Shown: positions 47,140 through 57,349 of the stretch, in pieces
Layout of the letters: each line of letters starts with the position of its first letter
How positions within the stretch are numbered: position 1 is the stretch's first letter
Source of the DNA: an uncultured Lachnospiraceae bacterium
GTDB lineage: Bacteria > Bacillota > Clostridia > Lachnospirales > Lachnospiraceae
Reading direction: 5' to 3'
DNA length: 64,000 bases
NCBI GenBank assembly: GCA_947625775.1
Contig: CANQPM010000014.1
Span: 40,517-104,516, forward strand
The notes under the pieces: generated by a model
The model's input: only the letters and a program-made list of their open reading frames with translations
What the model was told of the DNA's origin: nothing
Databases searched by the model: none
Program-made: the position numbers and the translations under genes

Positions 47140-47249
47140 GATAATTTAAGAGAAGTTTTATTTTTATAAACGCCAATGTGTGGTAAAATTTTCCATAGAG
47201 TTTTGCAAACGCATAAAAATAAAAATAATTAAAAAGGAGCAGAAAAACC

Positions 47250-47780
47250 ATGACCACAGTAAGCGAAGCAATTAAAAAAAGAAGTTCAACAAGAGGCTAC
47301 ACAGACGAGCCGCTGACAAAAGAGCAAATAAAAGCATTGATCGAGGCAGGTCTGCGCGCCCCCACAGCCGCAAACCGTCAGGAAATCCATTTCACAGTGT
47401 TAAACGGCGACAACCCCATACTAAAGGAAATCGAGGACGAAAAAAATAAACTCCGCAATATTGCATCTCCCGAGCACAATTTTTATTACGAAGCCCCCAC
47501 AGTAATAATCCTGAGCGGCGACAGCGAATTTCACTGGAGCGCGCTTGACGCGGGCATAGCGGTGGAAAATATGGCGCTCACAGCCGAGGAGCTTGGACTT
47601 GGCAACCTGATAATAGGCTGCATATATGACGCGCTCAGAGGCGACAAAAAGCAGTATTTTTCAGAAAAACTCAAATTCCCGCAGAACTATGAATACGAAA
47701 TAGCGATAGCAGTAGGACATAAAAACACGTCAAAAACTCCCCATACCTACGAAGCGGACAAACAGGTGACATATTTATAA
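47250..47780 (+). CDS. Nitroreductase family protein
   Basis: 176 residues. FMN-binding N-terminal signature IKKRSSTRGYTDEPLTKEQI and GLRAPTAANRQEIHF, and the central AGIAVENMALTAEELGLGN. This is the small clostridial nitroreductase type, which uses NAD(P)H to reduce nitro or quinone compounds; the natural substrate is unknown. AAAGGAG precedes the ATG. It stands alone between the CbiK terminator and the secA promoter. Confidence 0.85.
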   Translation: MTTVSEAIKKRSSTRGYTDEPLTKEQIKALIEAGLRAPTAANRQEIHFTVLNGDNPILKEIEDEKNKLRNIASPEHNFYYEAPTVIILSGDSEFHWSALDAGIAVENMALTAEELGLGNLIIGCIYDALRGDKKQYFSEKLKFPQNYEYEIAIAVGHKNTSKTPHTYEADKQVTYL

Positions 47781-47793
47781 TTTAATGAAAACG

Positions 47794-47822
47794 TTGATTT
47801 TATGCACATTATCTGCTACAAT
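47794..47822 (+). promoter_or_regulatory. Promoter of secA
   Basis: TTGATT (47794-47799), 17-bp spacer, TACAAT (47817-47822), 43 bp before the ATG. Confidence 0.65.
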
Positions 47823-47865
47823 AGTCTGTAGTTTGTTTAAAGACAGCGCAGAAATGAGGTAAAAT

Positions 47866-50430
47866 ATGAACATTATAAATAAAGTGTTCGGCACGCACAG
47901 CGAACGCGAACTAAAAAGAATTGAACCCATAGTCAAAAAGATAGAAAGCTACCGCGAGGAAATGGGCGCCCTCACAGATGATGGGCTCCGCGCAAAGACC
48001 GCAGAGTTCAAAAAAAGAGTGGCGGAGGGTACAAGCCTTGACGACATACTTCCCGAAGCATACGCGGTAGTCCGCGAGGGAGCAAAGCGTGTTCTCAACC
48101 AGGAGCATTACCGCGTACAGCTGATAGGCGGCATCATTCTTCATCAGGGGCGCATTGCCGAGATGAAGACAGGCGAAGGCAAAACGCAGACAGCCCTTCT
48201 ACCCGCATACCTGAACGCCCTTGAAGGCAAAGGCGTGCACGTAGTCACTGTCAACGACTACCTTGCCAAGCGAGATGCCGAATGGATGGGACAAGTACAC
48301 GAATTTTTAGGCTTGAAAGTCGGCGTCGTGCTGAACGACATGAAACCCGAGGAGCGCCGTGCGGCATACGCCTGCGATATAACATATGTCACAAACAATG
48401 AACTTGGCTTTGATTACCTGCGCGACAATATGGTAATTTACAAAGAACAGCTTGTTTTAAGGGATCTGCACTATGCGATAATCGATGAGGTGGACTCCGT
48501 GCTGATTGATGAGGCGCGGACTCCGCTGATTATATCAGGCCAGAGCAGCAAGTCGACAAAGCTTTACGAAGTATGCGACATACTTGCGCGCCAGATGAAA
48601 CGCGGCGAGGACGTGCCCGAGATGACAAAGATGGATTATGTCATGGGCGTAGAGCAGGAGGAGACAGGCGATTTTGTAGTCAATGAAAAGGATAAGGTAG
48701 TGAACCTCACGGCGGCAGGCGTTGAGAAGGTTGAAAAATTTTTCCAGATAGAAAACCTTGCCGATCCCGAAAACCTTGAAATCCAGCACAATATAATTCT
48801 TGCCCTGCGTGCGCACAACCTTATGTTCCGCGATCAGGACTATGTCGTAAAGGACGATCAGGTACTGATAGTAGACGAGTTTACAGGGCGCATTATGCCT
48901 GGACGCCGCTATTCAGACGGCTTACATCAGGCAATAGAGGCAAAGGAGCACGTCAAGGTAAAGCGCGAGAGCAAGACTTTGGCGACAATCACTTTCCAGA
49001 ACTTTTTCAATAAATTTGACAAAAAATGCGGCATGACAGGTACGGCGCTCACTGAGGAAAAGGAGTTCCGCGACATATACGGTATGGACGTGGTTGAGAT
49101 ACCCACAAACCGCCCCATAGCGCGTACAGACCAGCAGGACAGTGTTTACAAGACACGCAAGGAAAAGCTCAAAGCAATTGTTGACGCGGTAGAGGCGGCA
49201 CATTCAAAGGGACAGCCCGTGCTTGTCGGTACGATTACTATCGAGGCGAGCGAGGAGCTCAGCAAAATGTTCACAAAGCGCGGCATACAGCATAAGGTGC
49301 TGAACGCAAAGTTCCATGAGCTTGAGGCGGAAATAGTCGCTGATGCGGGGCAGCACGGTGCAGTTACCATTGCCACAAACATGGCAGGGCGCGGTACTGA
49401 TATCAAGCTTGACGATGAGGCAAGAGCGGCGGGCGGACTTATGATAGTCGGCACCGAGCGCCACGAATCAAGGCGTATAGACAACCAGCTGCGAGGCCGT
49501 TCGGGACGTCAGGGCGATCCGGGTGTGTCAAAATTTTACATTTCACTGGAAGACGACCTGATGCGCCTTTTTGGTTCAGAGCGTCTGATAAATATGTTTA
49601 CGGCGCTTGGCATACCCGAAGGACAGGAAATCGAGCACAAGATGCTTACAAGCGCTATAGAAAACGCGCAGAAAAAAATAGAAAACAACAACTTCGGCAT
49701 CAGAAAAAACCTGCTTGAATACGATCAGGTAATGAACGAGCAGAGAGAAATCATCTACGAGGAGCGCCGCCGCGTGCTGAACGGCGAGAGCATGCGCGAT
49801 GCCATTTACAAGATGCTTACGGATATAGTAGAAAGCACGGTAGATACGGCAATAAACGACGACCTAGAGCCGCAGGAATGGGATTTAAAGGAGCTCAATT
49901 CACTTCTCCTGCCAATTGTGCCATTGCGCCCGATAGTGCTTGAGCGCATTGACAAAAAGACCAAAAACGGCTTAAAGCACCAGTTAAAGGAGGAAGCCGT
50001 AAAGCTTTATGAGAGCAAGGAAGCAGAGTTCCCTGAGCCTGAAAATATCAGGGAGATTGAGCGCGTCATACTTTTAAAGGTAATCGACCGCAAATGGATG
50101 GATCACATAGACGATATGGATCAGCTCCGTCAGGGCGTAGGCTTACAGGCATACGGACAGCGAGATCCGCTTGTCGAATATAAAATGAGCGGCTACGAGA
50201 TGTTTGACGCCATGACGGCAGGCATCAAGGAGGACACAGTGCGCCTCCTTCTCCACGTCAAAGTAGAGCAGAAGGTGGAGCGCGAGGAGGTAGCCAAGGT
50301 GACAGGCACAAACAAGGACAACACGGTACAGAAGGGACCTGTTAAAAAAGAGGCGAAAATTTATCCAAACGATCCGTGTCCCTGCGGCAGCGGCAAAAAG
50401 TATAAGCAGTGCTGCGGCAGAAACGCATAA
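47866..50430 (+). CDS. secA: Preprotein translocase ATPase SecA
   Basis: 854 residues. Drives protein export through SecYEG. Walker [13 protein letters not shown]-like [15 protein letters not shown], motif [25 protein letters not shown], and the C-terminal zinc site [14 protein letters not shown]. Length and domains are complete, and the SEC-C zinc finger suggests SecB-independent lipid and ribosome contacts as in other Firmicutes. The gene is followed by prfB, a common arrangement. Confidence 0.98.
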   Translation: MNIINKVFGTHSERELKRIEPIVKKIESYREEMGALTDDGLRAKTAEFKKRVAEGTSLDDILPEAYAVVREGAKRVLNQEHYRVQLIGGIILHQGRIAEMKTGEGKTQTALLPAYLNALEGKGVHVVTVNDYLAKRDAEWMGQVHEFLGLKVGVVLNDMKPEERRAAYACDITYVTNNELGFDYLRDNMVIYKEQLVLRDLHYAIIDEVDSVLIDEARTPLIISGQSSKSTKLYEVCDILARQMKRGEDVPEMTKMDYVMGVEQEETGDFVVNEKDKVVNLTAAGVEKVEKFFQIENLADPENLEIQHNIILALRAHNLMFRDQDYVVKDDQVLIVDEFTGRIMPGRRYSDGLHQAIEAKEHVKVKRESKTLATITFQNFFNKFDKKCGMTGTALTEEKEFRDIYGMDVVEIPTNRPIARTDQQDSVYKTRKEKLKAIVDAVEAAHSKGQPVLVGTITIEASEELSKMFTKRGIQHKVLNAKFHELEAEIVADAGQHGAVTIATNMAGRGTDIKLDDEARAAGGLMIVGTERHESRRIDNQLRGRSGRQGDPGVSKFYISLEDDLMRLFGSERLINMFTALGIPEGQEIEHKMLTSAIENAQKKIENNNFGIRKNLLEYDQVMNEQREIIYEERRRVLNGESMRDAIYKMLTDIVESTVDTAINDDLEPQEWDLKELNSLLLPIVPLRPIVLERIDKKTKNGLKHQLKEEAVKLYESKEAEFPEPENIREIERVILLKVIDRKWMDHIDDMDQLRQGVGLQAYGQRDPLVEYKMSGYEMFDAMTAGIKEDTVRLLLHVKVEQKVEREEVAKVTGTNKDNTVQKGPVKKEAKIYPNDPCPCGSGKKYKQCCGRNA

Positions 50431-50492
50431 ATAATCAAAAAGCAAATAATCAAAAAGCCATAAATAAAGCATGAATAAAGGTGGTGAACGCA

Positions 50493-51606
50493 ATGGTAGA
50501 GCTCGACCAGATGAAACAGGAGCTGCAGACCTACGAAAGTCCATTAGCGGAAGTGAGGGATTCACTTTGACCTCGCTAATAAAGAAAAGCGAATAGAAGA
50601 ATTAGAGCGTGAAATGGAGGCTCCAGGCTTTTGGGACGATCCAGACCGCTCAAACAAACAGATGCGCGAGCTAAAGCAGTTAAAAAATGCGGTAGACGAG
50701 TGCAACAGTTTAAAATCACAATACGAGGATATAGAAACCCTCATAGAAATGGGCTACGAGGCAAATGATGCCGAAATGATTCCCGAAATACGCGAGGAAC
50801 TTGACCATTTCATAGAGGAATTTGAGGCTTTACGCATAAGCACGCTCTTGTCCGATGAATACGACAAATGCAATGCGATACTAAAGCTAAACGCAGGCGC
50901 AGGCGGCACAGAAAGCTGTGACTGGGCAGGCATGTTGTACCGCATGTACACAAGATGGGCGGAGCGCAAAGGCTTTACAATAGACGTGCTCGACTTTTTA
51001 GACGGCGACGAGGCAGGTATAAAATCCATAACCTTTCAGGTAAACGGCGAAAATGCCTACGGCTATCTAAAATCCGAAAAAGGCGTACACCGCCTTGTAC
51101 GAATTTCTCCATTTAACGCCCAAGGCAAACGCCAGACCTCATTCGTGTCGCTTGACGTAATGCCCGACATAGAGGAGGATTTAGACGTTGAAATAAACGA
51201 CGACGATTTGCGCATAGACACTTACCGAAGCAGCGGCGCAGGCGGACAGCACATAAACAAGACCTCATCAGCAGTCCGCATCACCCACATCCCCACAGGC
51301 ACAGTAGTCCAATGCCAGAACGAGCGCTCACAGTTCCAAAACAAGGACAAAGCAATGCAAATGCTGAAAGCTAAGCTCTATCTGCTGAAACAAGAGGCAA
51401 ACGCCGAAAAACTCTCCGACATACGCGGCGAAGTGAAAGAAATCGGCTGGGGCAACCAAATCCGCTCATACGTAATGCAGCCCTATACCCTAGTAAAAGA
51501 CCACAGAACCGACTTTGAAACAGGCAACGTAGACGCCGTAATGGACGGAGCCTTGGACGGCTTTATCAATGCTTACCTAAAATGGAAAAATGCGTCATCA
51601 AAATAA
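50493..51606 (+). CDS. prfB: Peptide chain release factor 2, with programmed +1 frameshift
   Basis: About 370 residues after frameshifting. Recognises UAA and UGA. The first 25 codons from the ATG at 50493 end at CTT TGA (50565-50570), with AGGGA (50556-50560) upstream as the stimulatory Shine-Dalgarno; skipping one base gives CTT GAC and continues to 51606. This matches the autoregulatory slip site of bacterial RF2. Motifs: SPF in VRISPFNAQGKRQTSF and GGQ in SSGAGGQHINKTSSAVR. It is a normal regulated gene, not a broken one. GGTGG provides the ribosome binding site. Confidence 0.95.
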
Positions 51607-51672
51607 ATACAATTCATTTGTTCATTTAGCACCATACAAACAAGCAAGCATCATAAGGCTATCCAAAAAACA

Positions 51673-51839
51673 GCCCGAATATAAATATACACCCCATGAA
51701 GACTATTGGAGAGCGTCGGCACTTAGCGAAACAAGCATTAAAAGCGAAGCTCCTTTTAATGCGCCGTTGAGCTTAGTGTCCGCTACGCTCTCCACCGAGC
51801 GCAAGCGCGTCTGAATGGGGTGTATATTTATATTCGGGC
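51673..51839. repeat. Long branched foldback element
   Basis: A 25-bp perfect outer stem (51673-51697 with 51815-51839), AGAC/GTCT (51700-51703 with 51809-51812), and an inner arm GGAGAGCGT/ACGCTCTCC (51708-51716 with 51785-51793). That arm continues through CGG/CCG and CACT/AGTG to an apical stem GCATTAAAAG/CTTTTAATGC (51735-51762). A second small arm has a GCAA tetraloop (about 51796-51809). It lies between the convergent prfB and DUF975 genes. Unrelated in sequence to the 232-bp elements. Confidence 0.85.
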
Positions 51840-51880
51840 GTCAAAGCAGCCACTTATCACCAATCTTTACTTACCTTATT

Positions 51881-52636
51881 TCAATCACTACGCCTAGAAA
51901 TCAAATCCAAATAAAAATTCGTCGAAGTCATAGACATATAAGGCATAACCCACAAAAGCGCAATCCCGCACGTAATGCTGCTAAGCAGAATAATCGGCAA
52001 AAAACTTGCCACCAGCAAAAAATACCGCACCTTATTCCCCTTCATAACAGCCACACTCTTCCTAAGAATTTCCCCAGCAGACAAATTCGGAAAATCAAGC
52101 ACCATATAATAAACAGGGAAAAACGCCAGCGTCACAACAAAGTAAACCAGCATACAAAGCACCACCACAGCATAAAAGGAAGTAACCGCGCTGTAAGCCG
52201 CCATAAGCTGCTTCGTATCATTAAGCTCCAAATAATCAATAAAAACCAAATCCCTCTCCATAATATCGCAGGGAATCATGCAAATCGCCTGAATAACCGC
52301 CAAAACCGCGCCAATCTTAATACTCTTGTCAGGATTATTTTTAAAAGCATAAAATAAATCGGAAATCCTGCACTCCATATTGCAGGCGGCGTGAAGATGC
52401 AGCAGGCACAAACCCGTCTGCAGCACAGCCGAAATCAGCTGCACCATAAAAGTCACCACATAATTCAGCGCATACATCACAGGCGAAGACGTCGGAATAA
52501 TCGCCGCGACAATATACGAAGCCGCATAAGTAATCAAATTCGATAAAACCATAGCCCCGATAAGCACGCCAGTCCGCCCGCTCATCTGCATACGCGCAAG
52601 CCGTTTAAGCTCCGCGTAACTCTTGTAATTTTCCAT
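51881..52636 (-). CDS. DUF975-family integral membrane protein
   Basis: 251 residues with about five to six transmembrane segments and a short cytoplasmic N-terminus, MENYKSYAELKRLARMQMSG. The C-terminal half has the family-like DFPNLSAGEILRKSVAVMKGNKVRYF. Function unknown; such proteins are common in Lachnospiraceae. The start at 52636 is set by GGGAGGT at 52644-52650 on the minus strand; 29 extra in-frame codons upstream lack a site. It is the only minus-strand gene between 14311 and 60879. Confidence 0.8.
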   Translation of the reverse strand: MENYKSYAELKRLARMQMSGRTGVLIGAMVLSNLITYAASYIVAAIIPTSSPVMYALNYVVTFMVQLISAVLQTGLCLLHLHAACNMECRISDLFYAFKNNPDKSIKIGAVLAVIQAICMIPCDIMERDLVFIDYLELNDTKQLMAAYSAVTSFYAVVVLCMLVYFVVTLAFFPVYYMVLDFPNLSAGEILRKSVAVMKGNKVRYFLLVASFLPIILLSSITCGIALLWVMPYMSMTSTNFYLDLISRRSD

Positions 52637-52708
52637 AAATAAAACCTCCCGTGTAAAGCTATTTAATAATAATACCACCTTTGAAATAATAACACAAGAC
52701 AAAAAGCC

Positions 52709-52737
52709 TTGAATAAAAACCATCTTTGGAATATAAT
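52709..52737 (+). promoter_or_regulatory. Promoter of tex
   Basis: TTGAAT (52709-52714), 17-bp spacer, TATAAT (52732-52737). Confidence 0.65.
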
Positions 52738-52779
52738 AAATAAGTTAGAAAAATACCGAAAAGAGGGAAACACTTATTT

Positions 52780-55146
52780 ATGGACATTATACTCAAATTA
52801 AAAGAAGAATTAAACGTGGAAAAATGGCAGGTAGAGGCAGCAGTAAAACTTATAGATGAAGGCAACACCATACCGTTTATCTCACGATACCGCAAGGAAG
52901 TAACAGGCTCTCTTAACGACGAAGTGCTGCGGAACCTGAACGAGCGTCTAGGGTATCTTAGAAACCTTGAAGAAAAGAAGGAGCAGGTGCTCGGCAGCAT
53001 AGAAGAGCAGGGCAAGCTCACAGACGAGTTAAAGGAAAAAATTCTTGCCGCCGAAACAATGGTAGCGGTAGATGATTTATACCTTCCATACCGCCCCAAG
53101 AGAAAGACAAGGGCAAGCGTTGCCAAAGAGCGCGGTCTTGACGGTCTTGCAGACATAATCCTTGCGCAGACCACACAGAAAAGCCTCATAGAGGAAGCCG
53201 AGAGCTACGTCAATCCCGAAAAGGAAGTAAAAAACGTAAAAGAGGCAATCCAGGGCGCGATGGACATCATAGCCGAGTCAATTTCCGACAACGCCGATTA
53301 CAGAGCGTACATACGCGAGGCAACTTTTGAGGAGGGTAAAATCACAAGCCAGGCAAAAGACGAGAAAGCCCAAAGCGTATATGAAATGTACTACGCATTC
53401 GAGGAGGCGGTAAACAAAGTAGCAGGACACAGAGTATTGGCATTAAACAGGGGAGAAAACGAAAAAGTCCTCACAGTAAAAATAGAAGCGCCAGAGGAGC
53501 GCATCATCCGCTACCTTGAAACAAAAATAATAACAAACGACAACGAAAACACCACGCCCGCATTAAAGGAGACGATCCTTGACAGCTACCAGCGCCTCAT
53601 CGCCCCCGCAATCGAGCGCGATATCAGAAATGAGCTCACGGAAAAGGCGGAGGACGGCGCAATAGCAGTATTCGGCAAAAATTTAGAGCAGCTCCTTATG
53701 CAGCCGCCAATCACAGGCAAAGTAGTCTTAGGCTGGGACCCCGCATTCAGGACAGGCTGCAAGCTTGCCGTAGTCGATGCCACAGGCAAGGTGCTTGACA
53801 CCAAGGTAATCTATCCCACAGCGCCCCAGAACAAGGTTGAGGAATCAAAAAAGGAGCTTAAAAAGCTCATAGAAAAATATAACGTAAGCCTTATATCAGT
53901 AGGCAACGGCACAGCCTCACGCGAATCCGAGCAGGTAATAGTAGAGCTCATAAAGGAGCTTGACAGACCAGTCCAGTACGTTATAGTAAACGAGGCAGGC
54001 GCGTCGGTATATTCTGCCAGCAAGCTTGCCACGGAGGAGTTTCCTAATTTTGACGTAGGACAGCGCAGCGCCGCATCAATCGCAAGGCGCCTTCAGGATC
54101 CGCTTGCCGAGCTGGTAAAAATTGATCCAAAATCAATAGGCGTAGGCCAGTACCAGCACGATATGAACCAGAAAAAGTTAAGCGATGCTCTCAACGGAGT
54201 TGTAGAGGATTCCGTAAACAAAGTAGGCGTAGACCTTAACACAGCCTCAGCCTCACTTTTGGAATACATTTCAGGCATAAACAAGACAATCGCCAAAAAT
54301 ATAGTTGACTACCGCGAGCAGAATGGCAGATTTGTCAACAGAAAACAGCTCCTGAAAGTAGCAAAGCTAGGCCCCAAGGCATACGAACAGTGCGCAGGAT
54401 TTATGCGCATATCAGACGGCGATAATCCGCTTGACGCCACAAGCGTACACCCAGAGTCCTATGACGCAGCTCTGAAGCTTTTGGAAAAGCTTGGCATTTC
54501 TATGGAAGAATTAAAGGAAATACAAAAAAGGTCAGCGCAGGCAAAAACGCAAAAGCCCCAAAAGCCAAAGAACGACAGCAAAAATAAAAAGAACAGCAAA
54601 GGCATAGTAATCAAAAACACAAACACAGCGATGGGCAAAGCCTTGGCAGCGGCAATGGGCGGAGCAGTCCTTGAAGCTCAGACGACGGATAAAAATGACA
54701 CAAGTGTCATAAATGACACAAATGTCACAAACGGACAAGCCGCAGGCAGCCTTGAAAAACGCGTGAAGGACAAGAAAAAAATGGCTCAGGAGCTTGGCAT
54801 AGGCGAAATTACCCTCACCGACATACTAAAGGAGCTTGAAAAGCCCGCCCGCGATCCAAGAGCGGATATGCCCGCCCCGATACTTAGAAGCGACGTGCTG
54901 GATATGAAGGATTTAAAGCAGGGAATGATATTAAAGGGCACAGTCAGAAACGTAATCGACTTTGGCGCGTTTGTTGACATAGGCGTGCATCAGGACGGAC
55001 TTGTCCACATATCGCAGATGACGGACAAGTACATCAAGCACCCTCTTGAAGCGGTAAGCGTAGGCGATATAGTAGACGTCAAGGTGCTTGACGTAGACCT
55101 TGGCAAAAAACGCATATCACTCACAATGAAGTTAAATGACAAATAA
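52780..55146 (+). CDS. tex: Tex-like RNA-binding protein (S1 domain)
   Basis: 788 residues. Tex N-terminal helices with FISRYRKEVTGSLNDEVLRN, a YqgF/RNase H-like domain with VLGWDPAFRTGCKLAVVDATGK, helix-hairpin-helix with LNTASASLLEYISGI, and a C-terminal S1 domain with LKGTVRNVIDFGAFVDIGVHQDG. A Lys/Asn/Gln/Thr-rich linker of about 80 residues (roughly 585-665) separates the HhH region from the S1 region, which is longer than in typical Tex. It acts in transcription and RNA processing. Confidence 0.93.
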   Translation: MDIILKLKEELNVEKWQVEAAVKLIDEGNTIPFISRYRKEVTGSLNDEVLRNLNERLGYLRNLEEKKEQVLGSIEEQGKLTDELKEKILAAETMVAVDDLYLPYRPKRKTRASVAKERGLDGLADIILAQTTQKSLIEEAESYVNPEKEVKNVKEAIQGAMDIIAESISDNADYRAYIREATFEEGKITSQAKDEKAQSVYEMYYAFEEAVNKVAGHRVLALNRGENEKVLTVKIEAPEERIIRYLETKIITNDNENTTPALKETILDSYQRLIAPAIERDIRNELTEKAEDGAIAVFGKNLEQLLMQPPITGKVVLGWDPAFRTGCKLAVVDATGKVLDTKVIYPTAPQNKVEESKKELKKLIEKYNVSLISVGNGTASRESEQVIVELIKELDRPVQYVIVNEAGASVYSASKLATEEFPNFDVGQRSAASIARRLQDPLAELVKIDPKSIGVGQYQHDMNQKKLSDALNGVVEDSVNKVGVDLNTASASLLEYISGINKTIAKNIVDYREQNGRFVNRKQLLKVAKLGPKAYEQCAGFMRISDGDNPLDATSVHPESYDAALKLLEKLGISMEELKEIQKRSAQAKTQKPQKPKNDSKNKKNSKGIVIKNTNTAMGKALAAAMGGAVLEAQTTDKNDTSVINDTNVTNGQAAGSLEKRVKDKKKMAQELGIGEITLTDILKELEKPARDPRADMPAPILRSDVLDMKDLKQGMILKGTVRNVIDFGAFVDIGVHQDGLVHISQMTDKYIKHPLEAVSVGDIVDVKVLDVDLGKKRISLTMKLNDK

Positions 55147-55194
55147 AATCCAAACAGCAACGCACCAAAAAACGCAGAAAGGCAGGAGCCTCAG

Positions 55195-55671
55195 ATGGAA
55201 ATAGAATTTGACGTAAAAGTAACAGCGTCTGCACTTTATGATTACCTTTTATACCATACCTTCAAAAGCGCTTCAGGAATGTTGGGTACAATTGTCGGCG
55301 CTCTTATGATAGTAGTTTTTGCCGCGACAAAATATCCGATATATCTGATTGCAGGCGTAGTCCTTATACTATACCTGCCCTGCACCCTGTTTGTCAGGGC
55401 AAACCGACAGGCTCAGAACAACCCCGCGTTCAAAAAGCCGCTTCATTACAAAATGACGGACGAAGGCATAAGCGTAGCGCAGGGCGAAAATGAGGAAAGC
55501 CAAAGCTGGGAAAGCTGCGTAAAGGCAGTGTCAACCAACAAAAGCATAATCCTCTACACCTCAAAATCAACCGCCTCAATCTTTCCCAAAAGTGATTTAG
55601 GTGAAAAAAAAGACGCGGTAATACAAATGATTTCAACCCATATGCCGCCTAAAAAGGTAAAAATAAAATAA
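55195..55671 (+). CDS. YcxB-like membrane protein
   Basis: 158 residues. EFDVKVTASALYDYLLYHTFKS leads into two adjacent transmembrane segments (about 27-68), then a cytoplasmic beta-rich domain with YKMTDEGISVAQGENEESQSW and a final TSKSTASIFPKSDL. This is the YcxB-like family, of unknown function. TGGAAATAG at the start has a weak ribosome binding site; the sequence AGGCAGGAG lies before it. Confidence 0.8.
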   Translation: MEIEFDVKVTASALYDYLLYHTFKSASGMLGTIVGALMIVVFAATKYPIYLIAGVVLILYLPCTLFVRANRQAQNNPAFKKPLHYKMTDEGISVAQGENEESQSWESCVKAVSTNKSIILYTSKSTASIFPKSDLGEKKDAVIQMISTHMPPKKVKIK

Positions 55672-55719
55672 AGGCGGCGTTTTTCACAATTTTTATGTTT
55701 AATTTAAATGGAGATTGAA

Positions 55720-56142
55720 ATGAAGGTAATAGAAACTTACAGTTCAGAGGAGACTTTTGAAGCAGGCAGGACGATTGGGAGGGCAGCAAAGGCAGGCGAC
55801 ATCTACACCTTAGACGGTGATTTAGGCGCAGGAAAGACAGTATTCACAAAAGGAGTAGCCGCAGGACTTTCCATAAAGGAGCACGTAAACAGTCCCACAT
55901 TTACCATAATCCAGCAGTACGACACAGGCAGGCTTCCTCTGTATCATTTTGACGTTTACCGCATAAGTGACATAGAGGAAATGGACGAGATAGGCTACGA
56001 GGATTATTTTTATGGAAACGGCGTCTGCATTATTGAGTGGGCACATTTGATAAATGAGCTCATTCCAGAAAACGCCGCGCGCATAACCATAGAAAAAAAT
56101 CCCGAAAAAGGCTTTGATTACCGCAAAATTACGATTTATTAG
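55720..56142 (+). CDS. tsaE: tRNA t6A biosynthesis ATPase TsaE
   Basis: 140 residues. Helper ATPase of the TsaBDE complex that makes N6-threonylcarbamoyl-adenosine at tRNA position 37. Walker A GDLGAGKTVFTKGVAAGL, HVNSPTFTIIQQYDT and HFDVYRI with the conserved Asp. The ATG at 55720 is preferred to the one at 55708 because GGAG at 55710-55713 serves as ribosome binding site. Directly followed by tsaB. Confidence 0.95.
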   Translation: MKVIETYSSEETFEAGRTIGRAAKAGDIYTLDGDLGAGKTVFTKGVAAGLSIKEHVNSPTFTIIQQYDTGRLPLYHFDVYRISDIEEMDEIGYEDYFYGNGVCIIEWAHLINELIPENAARITIEKNPEKGFDYRKITIY

Positions 56143-56155
56143 ATTTGGAGGCTAT

Positions 56156-56848
56156 ATGAAAATTCTTGCACTGGACAGCTCAGGCTTAGTCGCGTCTGCA
56201 GCGGTCATAGACAACGGGCTCACAATCGCGGAATATTCCGTAAACTATAAAAAGACACATTCCCAAACCCTGCTCCCAATGCTTGACGAAATCAAAAAAA
56301 TGACAGAGCTGGACCTGTCAACATTGGATGCAATAGCCATAGCCGCAGGTCCAGGCTCATTCACAGGGCTTAGGATAGGCTCAGCGACGGCAAAAGGACT
56401 TGCTCTCGCGCTGAATATTCCAATAATACCCGTACCCACGCTCGACGCTCTCGCATATAATTTATACGGGAGCGATAAGCTCATATGCCCTCTTATGGAT
56501 GCCCGCAGAAATCAGGTGTACACAGGCTTATACGAATTTAAAGACAGCAAGCTCTGCATCCTTGAAAAGCAGTGCGCGGCGGATATAGCGGAAATATCAG
56601 AAAAAATAAACGCCCTAAACCGCGAAACAATATTTTTAGGCGACGGCAGCACAGTCTACGTCGAAAAATTAAATGACCTGATAAAAGTAAAATTCACCTT
56701 CGCCCCCGCAAGCTGCAACAGACAGCGCGCGGCGTGCGTAGGCGCATTGGGCGAGGAGCTTTTCAAAAACGGCATAAGCCAGACCGCCGCCGAACACGCC
56801 CCCGAATATCTAAGGCTGTCACAGGCAGAAAGGGAACGGCTTGGGTGA
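56156..56848 (+). CDS. tsaB: tRNA t6A biosynthesis protein TsaB
   Basis: 230 residues, ASKHA fold. N-terminal LALDSSGLVASAAVIDNG, TLLPMLDEIKKM and the conserved GPGSFTGLRIGSATAKGLA. It forms the TsaB-TsaD heterodimer. TGGAGG before the ATG at 56156 excludes the longer form that overlaps tsaE. rimI starts 19 bp after its stop. Confidence 0.95.
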   Translation: MKILALDSSGLVASAAVIDNGLTIAEYSVNYKKTHSQTLLPMLDEIKKMTELDLSTLDAIAIAAGPGSFTGLRIGSATAKGLALALNIPIIPVPTLDALAYNLYGSDKLICPLMDARRNQVYTGLYEFKDSKLCILEKQCAADIAEISEKINALNRETIFLGDGSTVYVEKLNDLIKVKFTFAPASCNRQRAACVGALGEELFKNGISQTAAEHAPEYLRLSQAERERLG

Positions 56849-56867
56849 CAAAGCCAAGGTAACGCCT

Positions 56868-57338
56868 ATGAAATACAAAATACGCCTTATGCAGGAGGCA
56901 GACCTCGACGCAGTCACGCGTTTAGAGGCAAGCTGCTTTTCCATGCCGTGGAAATACAATGACTTTCATGACATACTCACAAATCCAAACAGAATTTACC
57001 TGCTCGCCGAGCTTGAAAGTGAAAATGTGCCGCAAAAAAATATAATCGGAGGCTGCGTTTTGACCGATATAATAGGTGAAGGGGAAATTTCAAACGTCGC
57101 AGTGTCCGAAACCTGCAGAGGCAACCACATAGCGCAGAATCTTCTCACAAGACTGATGGAAATCGGCGCAGCGCAGCGAAACATCACAGCCTTCACGCTT
57201 GAAGTAAGGAGCAGAAACACCCCAGCGATAAATCTATACAAAAAGCTGGGATTTAAAAGCGAAGGCATAAGACCGAATTTTTATGATAAACCCAAAGACG
57301 ACGCCATAATAATGTGGAAAAGAAATAACAACAAATAA
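56868..57338 (+). CDS. rimI: Ribosomal protein S18-alanine N-acetyltransferase
   Basis: 156 residues. GNAT fold, with IRLMQEADLDAVTRLEASCF at the start, GEISNVAVSETCRGNHIAQNLL for acetyl-CoA binding and EVRSRNTPAINLYKKLGFKSEGIR, typical of RimI. The ATG at 56868 follows AAGG by 8 bases; an earlier in-frame TTG overlaps tsaB. The tsaB-rimI-tsaD neighbourhood is the usual one. Confidence 0.92.
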   Translation: MKYKIRLMQEADLDAVTRLEASCFSMPWKYNDFHDILTNPNRIYLLAELESENVPQKNIIGGCVLTDIIGEGEISNVAVSETCRGNHIAQNLLTRLMEIGAAQRNITAFTLEVRSRNTPAINLYKKLGFKSEGIRPNFYDKPKDDAIIMWKRNNNK

Positions 57339-57349
57339 ACGAAAGGCGG

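Noticed and set aside
50493..50570. prfB as a broken gene
   Set aside because: The in-frame TGA follows the known RF2 slip sequence with an upstream stimulator, so it is a regulated frameshift and not a mutation.
51815..52357. 180-codon frame on the plus strand after the foldback element
   Set aside because: It lies antisense to the DUF975 gene, which has a proper ribosome binding site and a clear membrane protein pattern.
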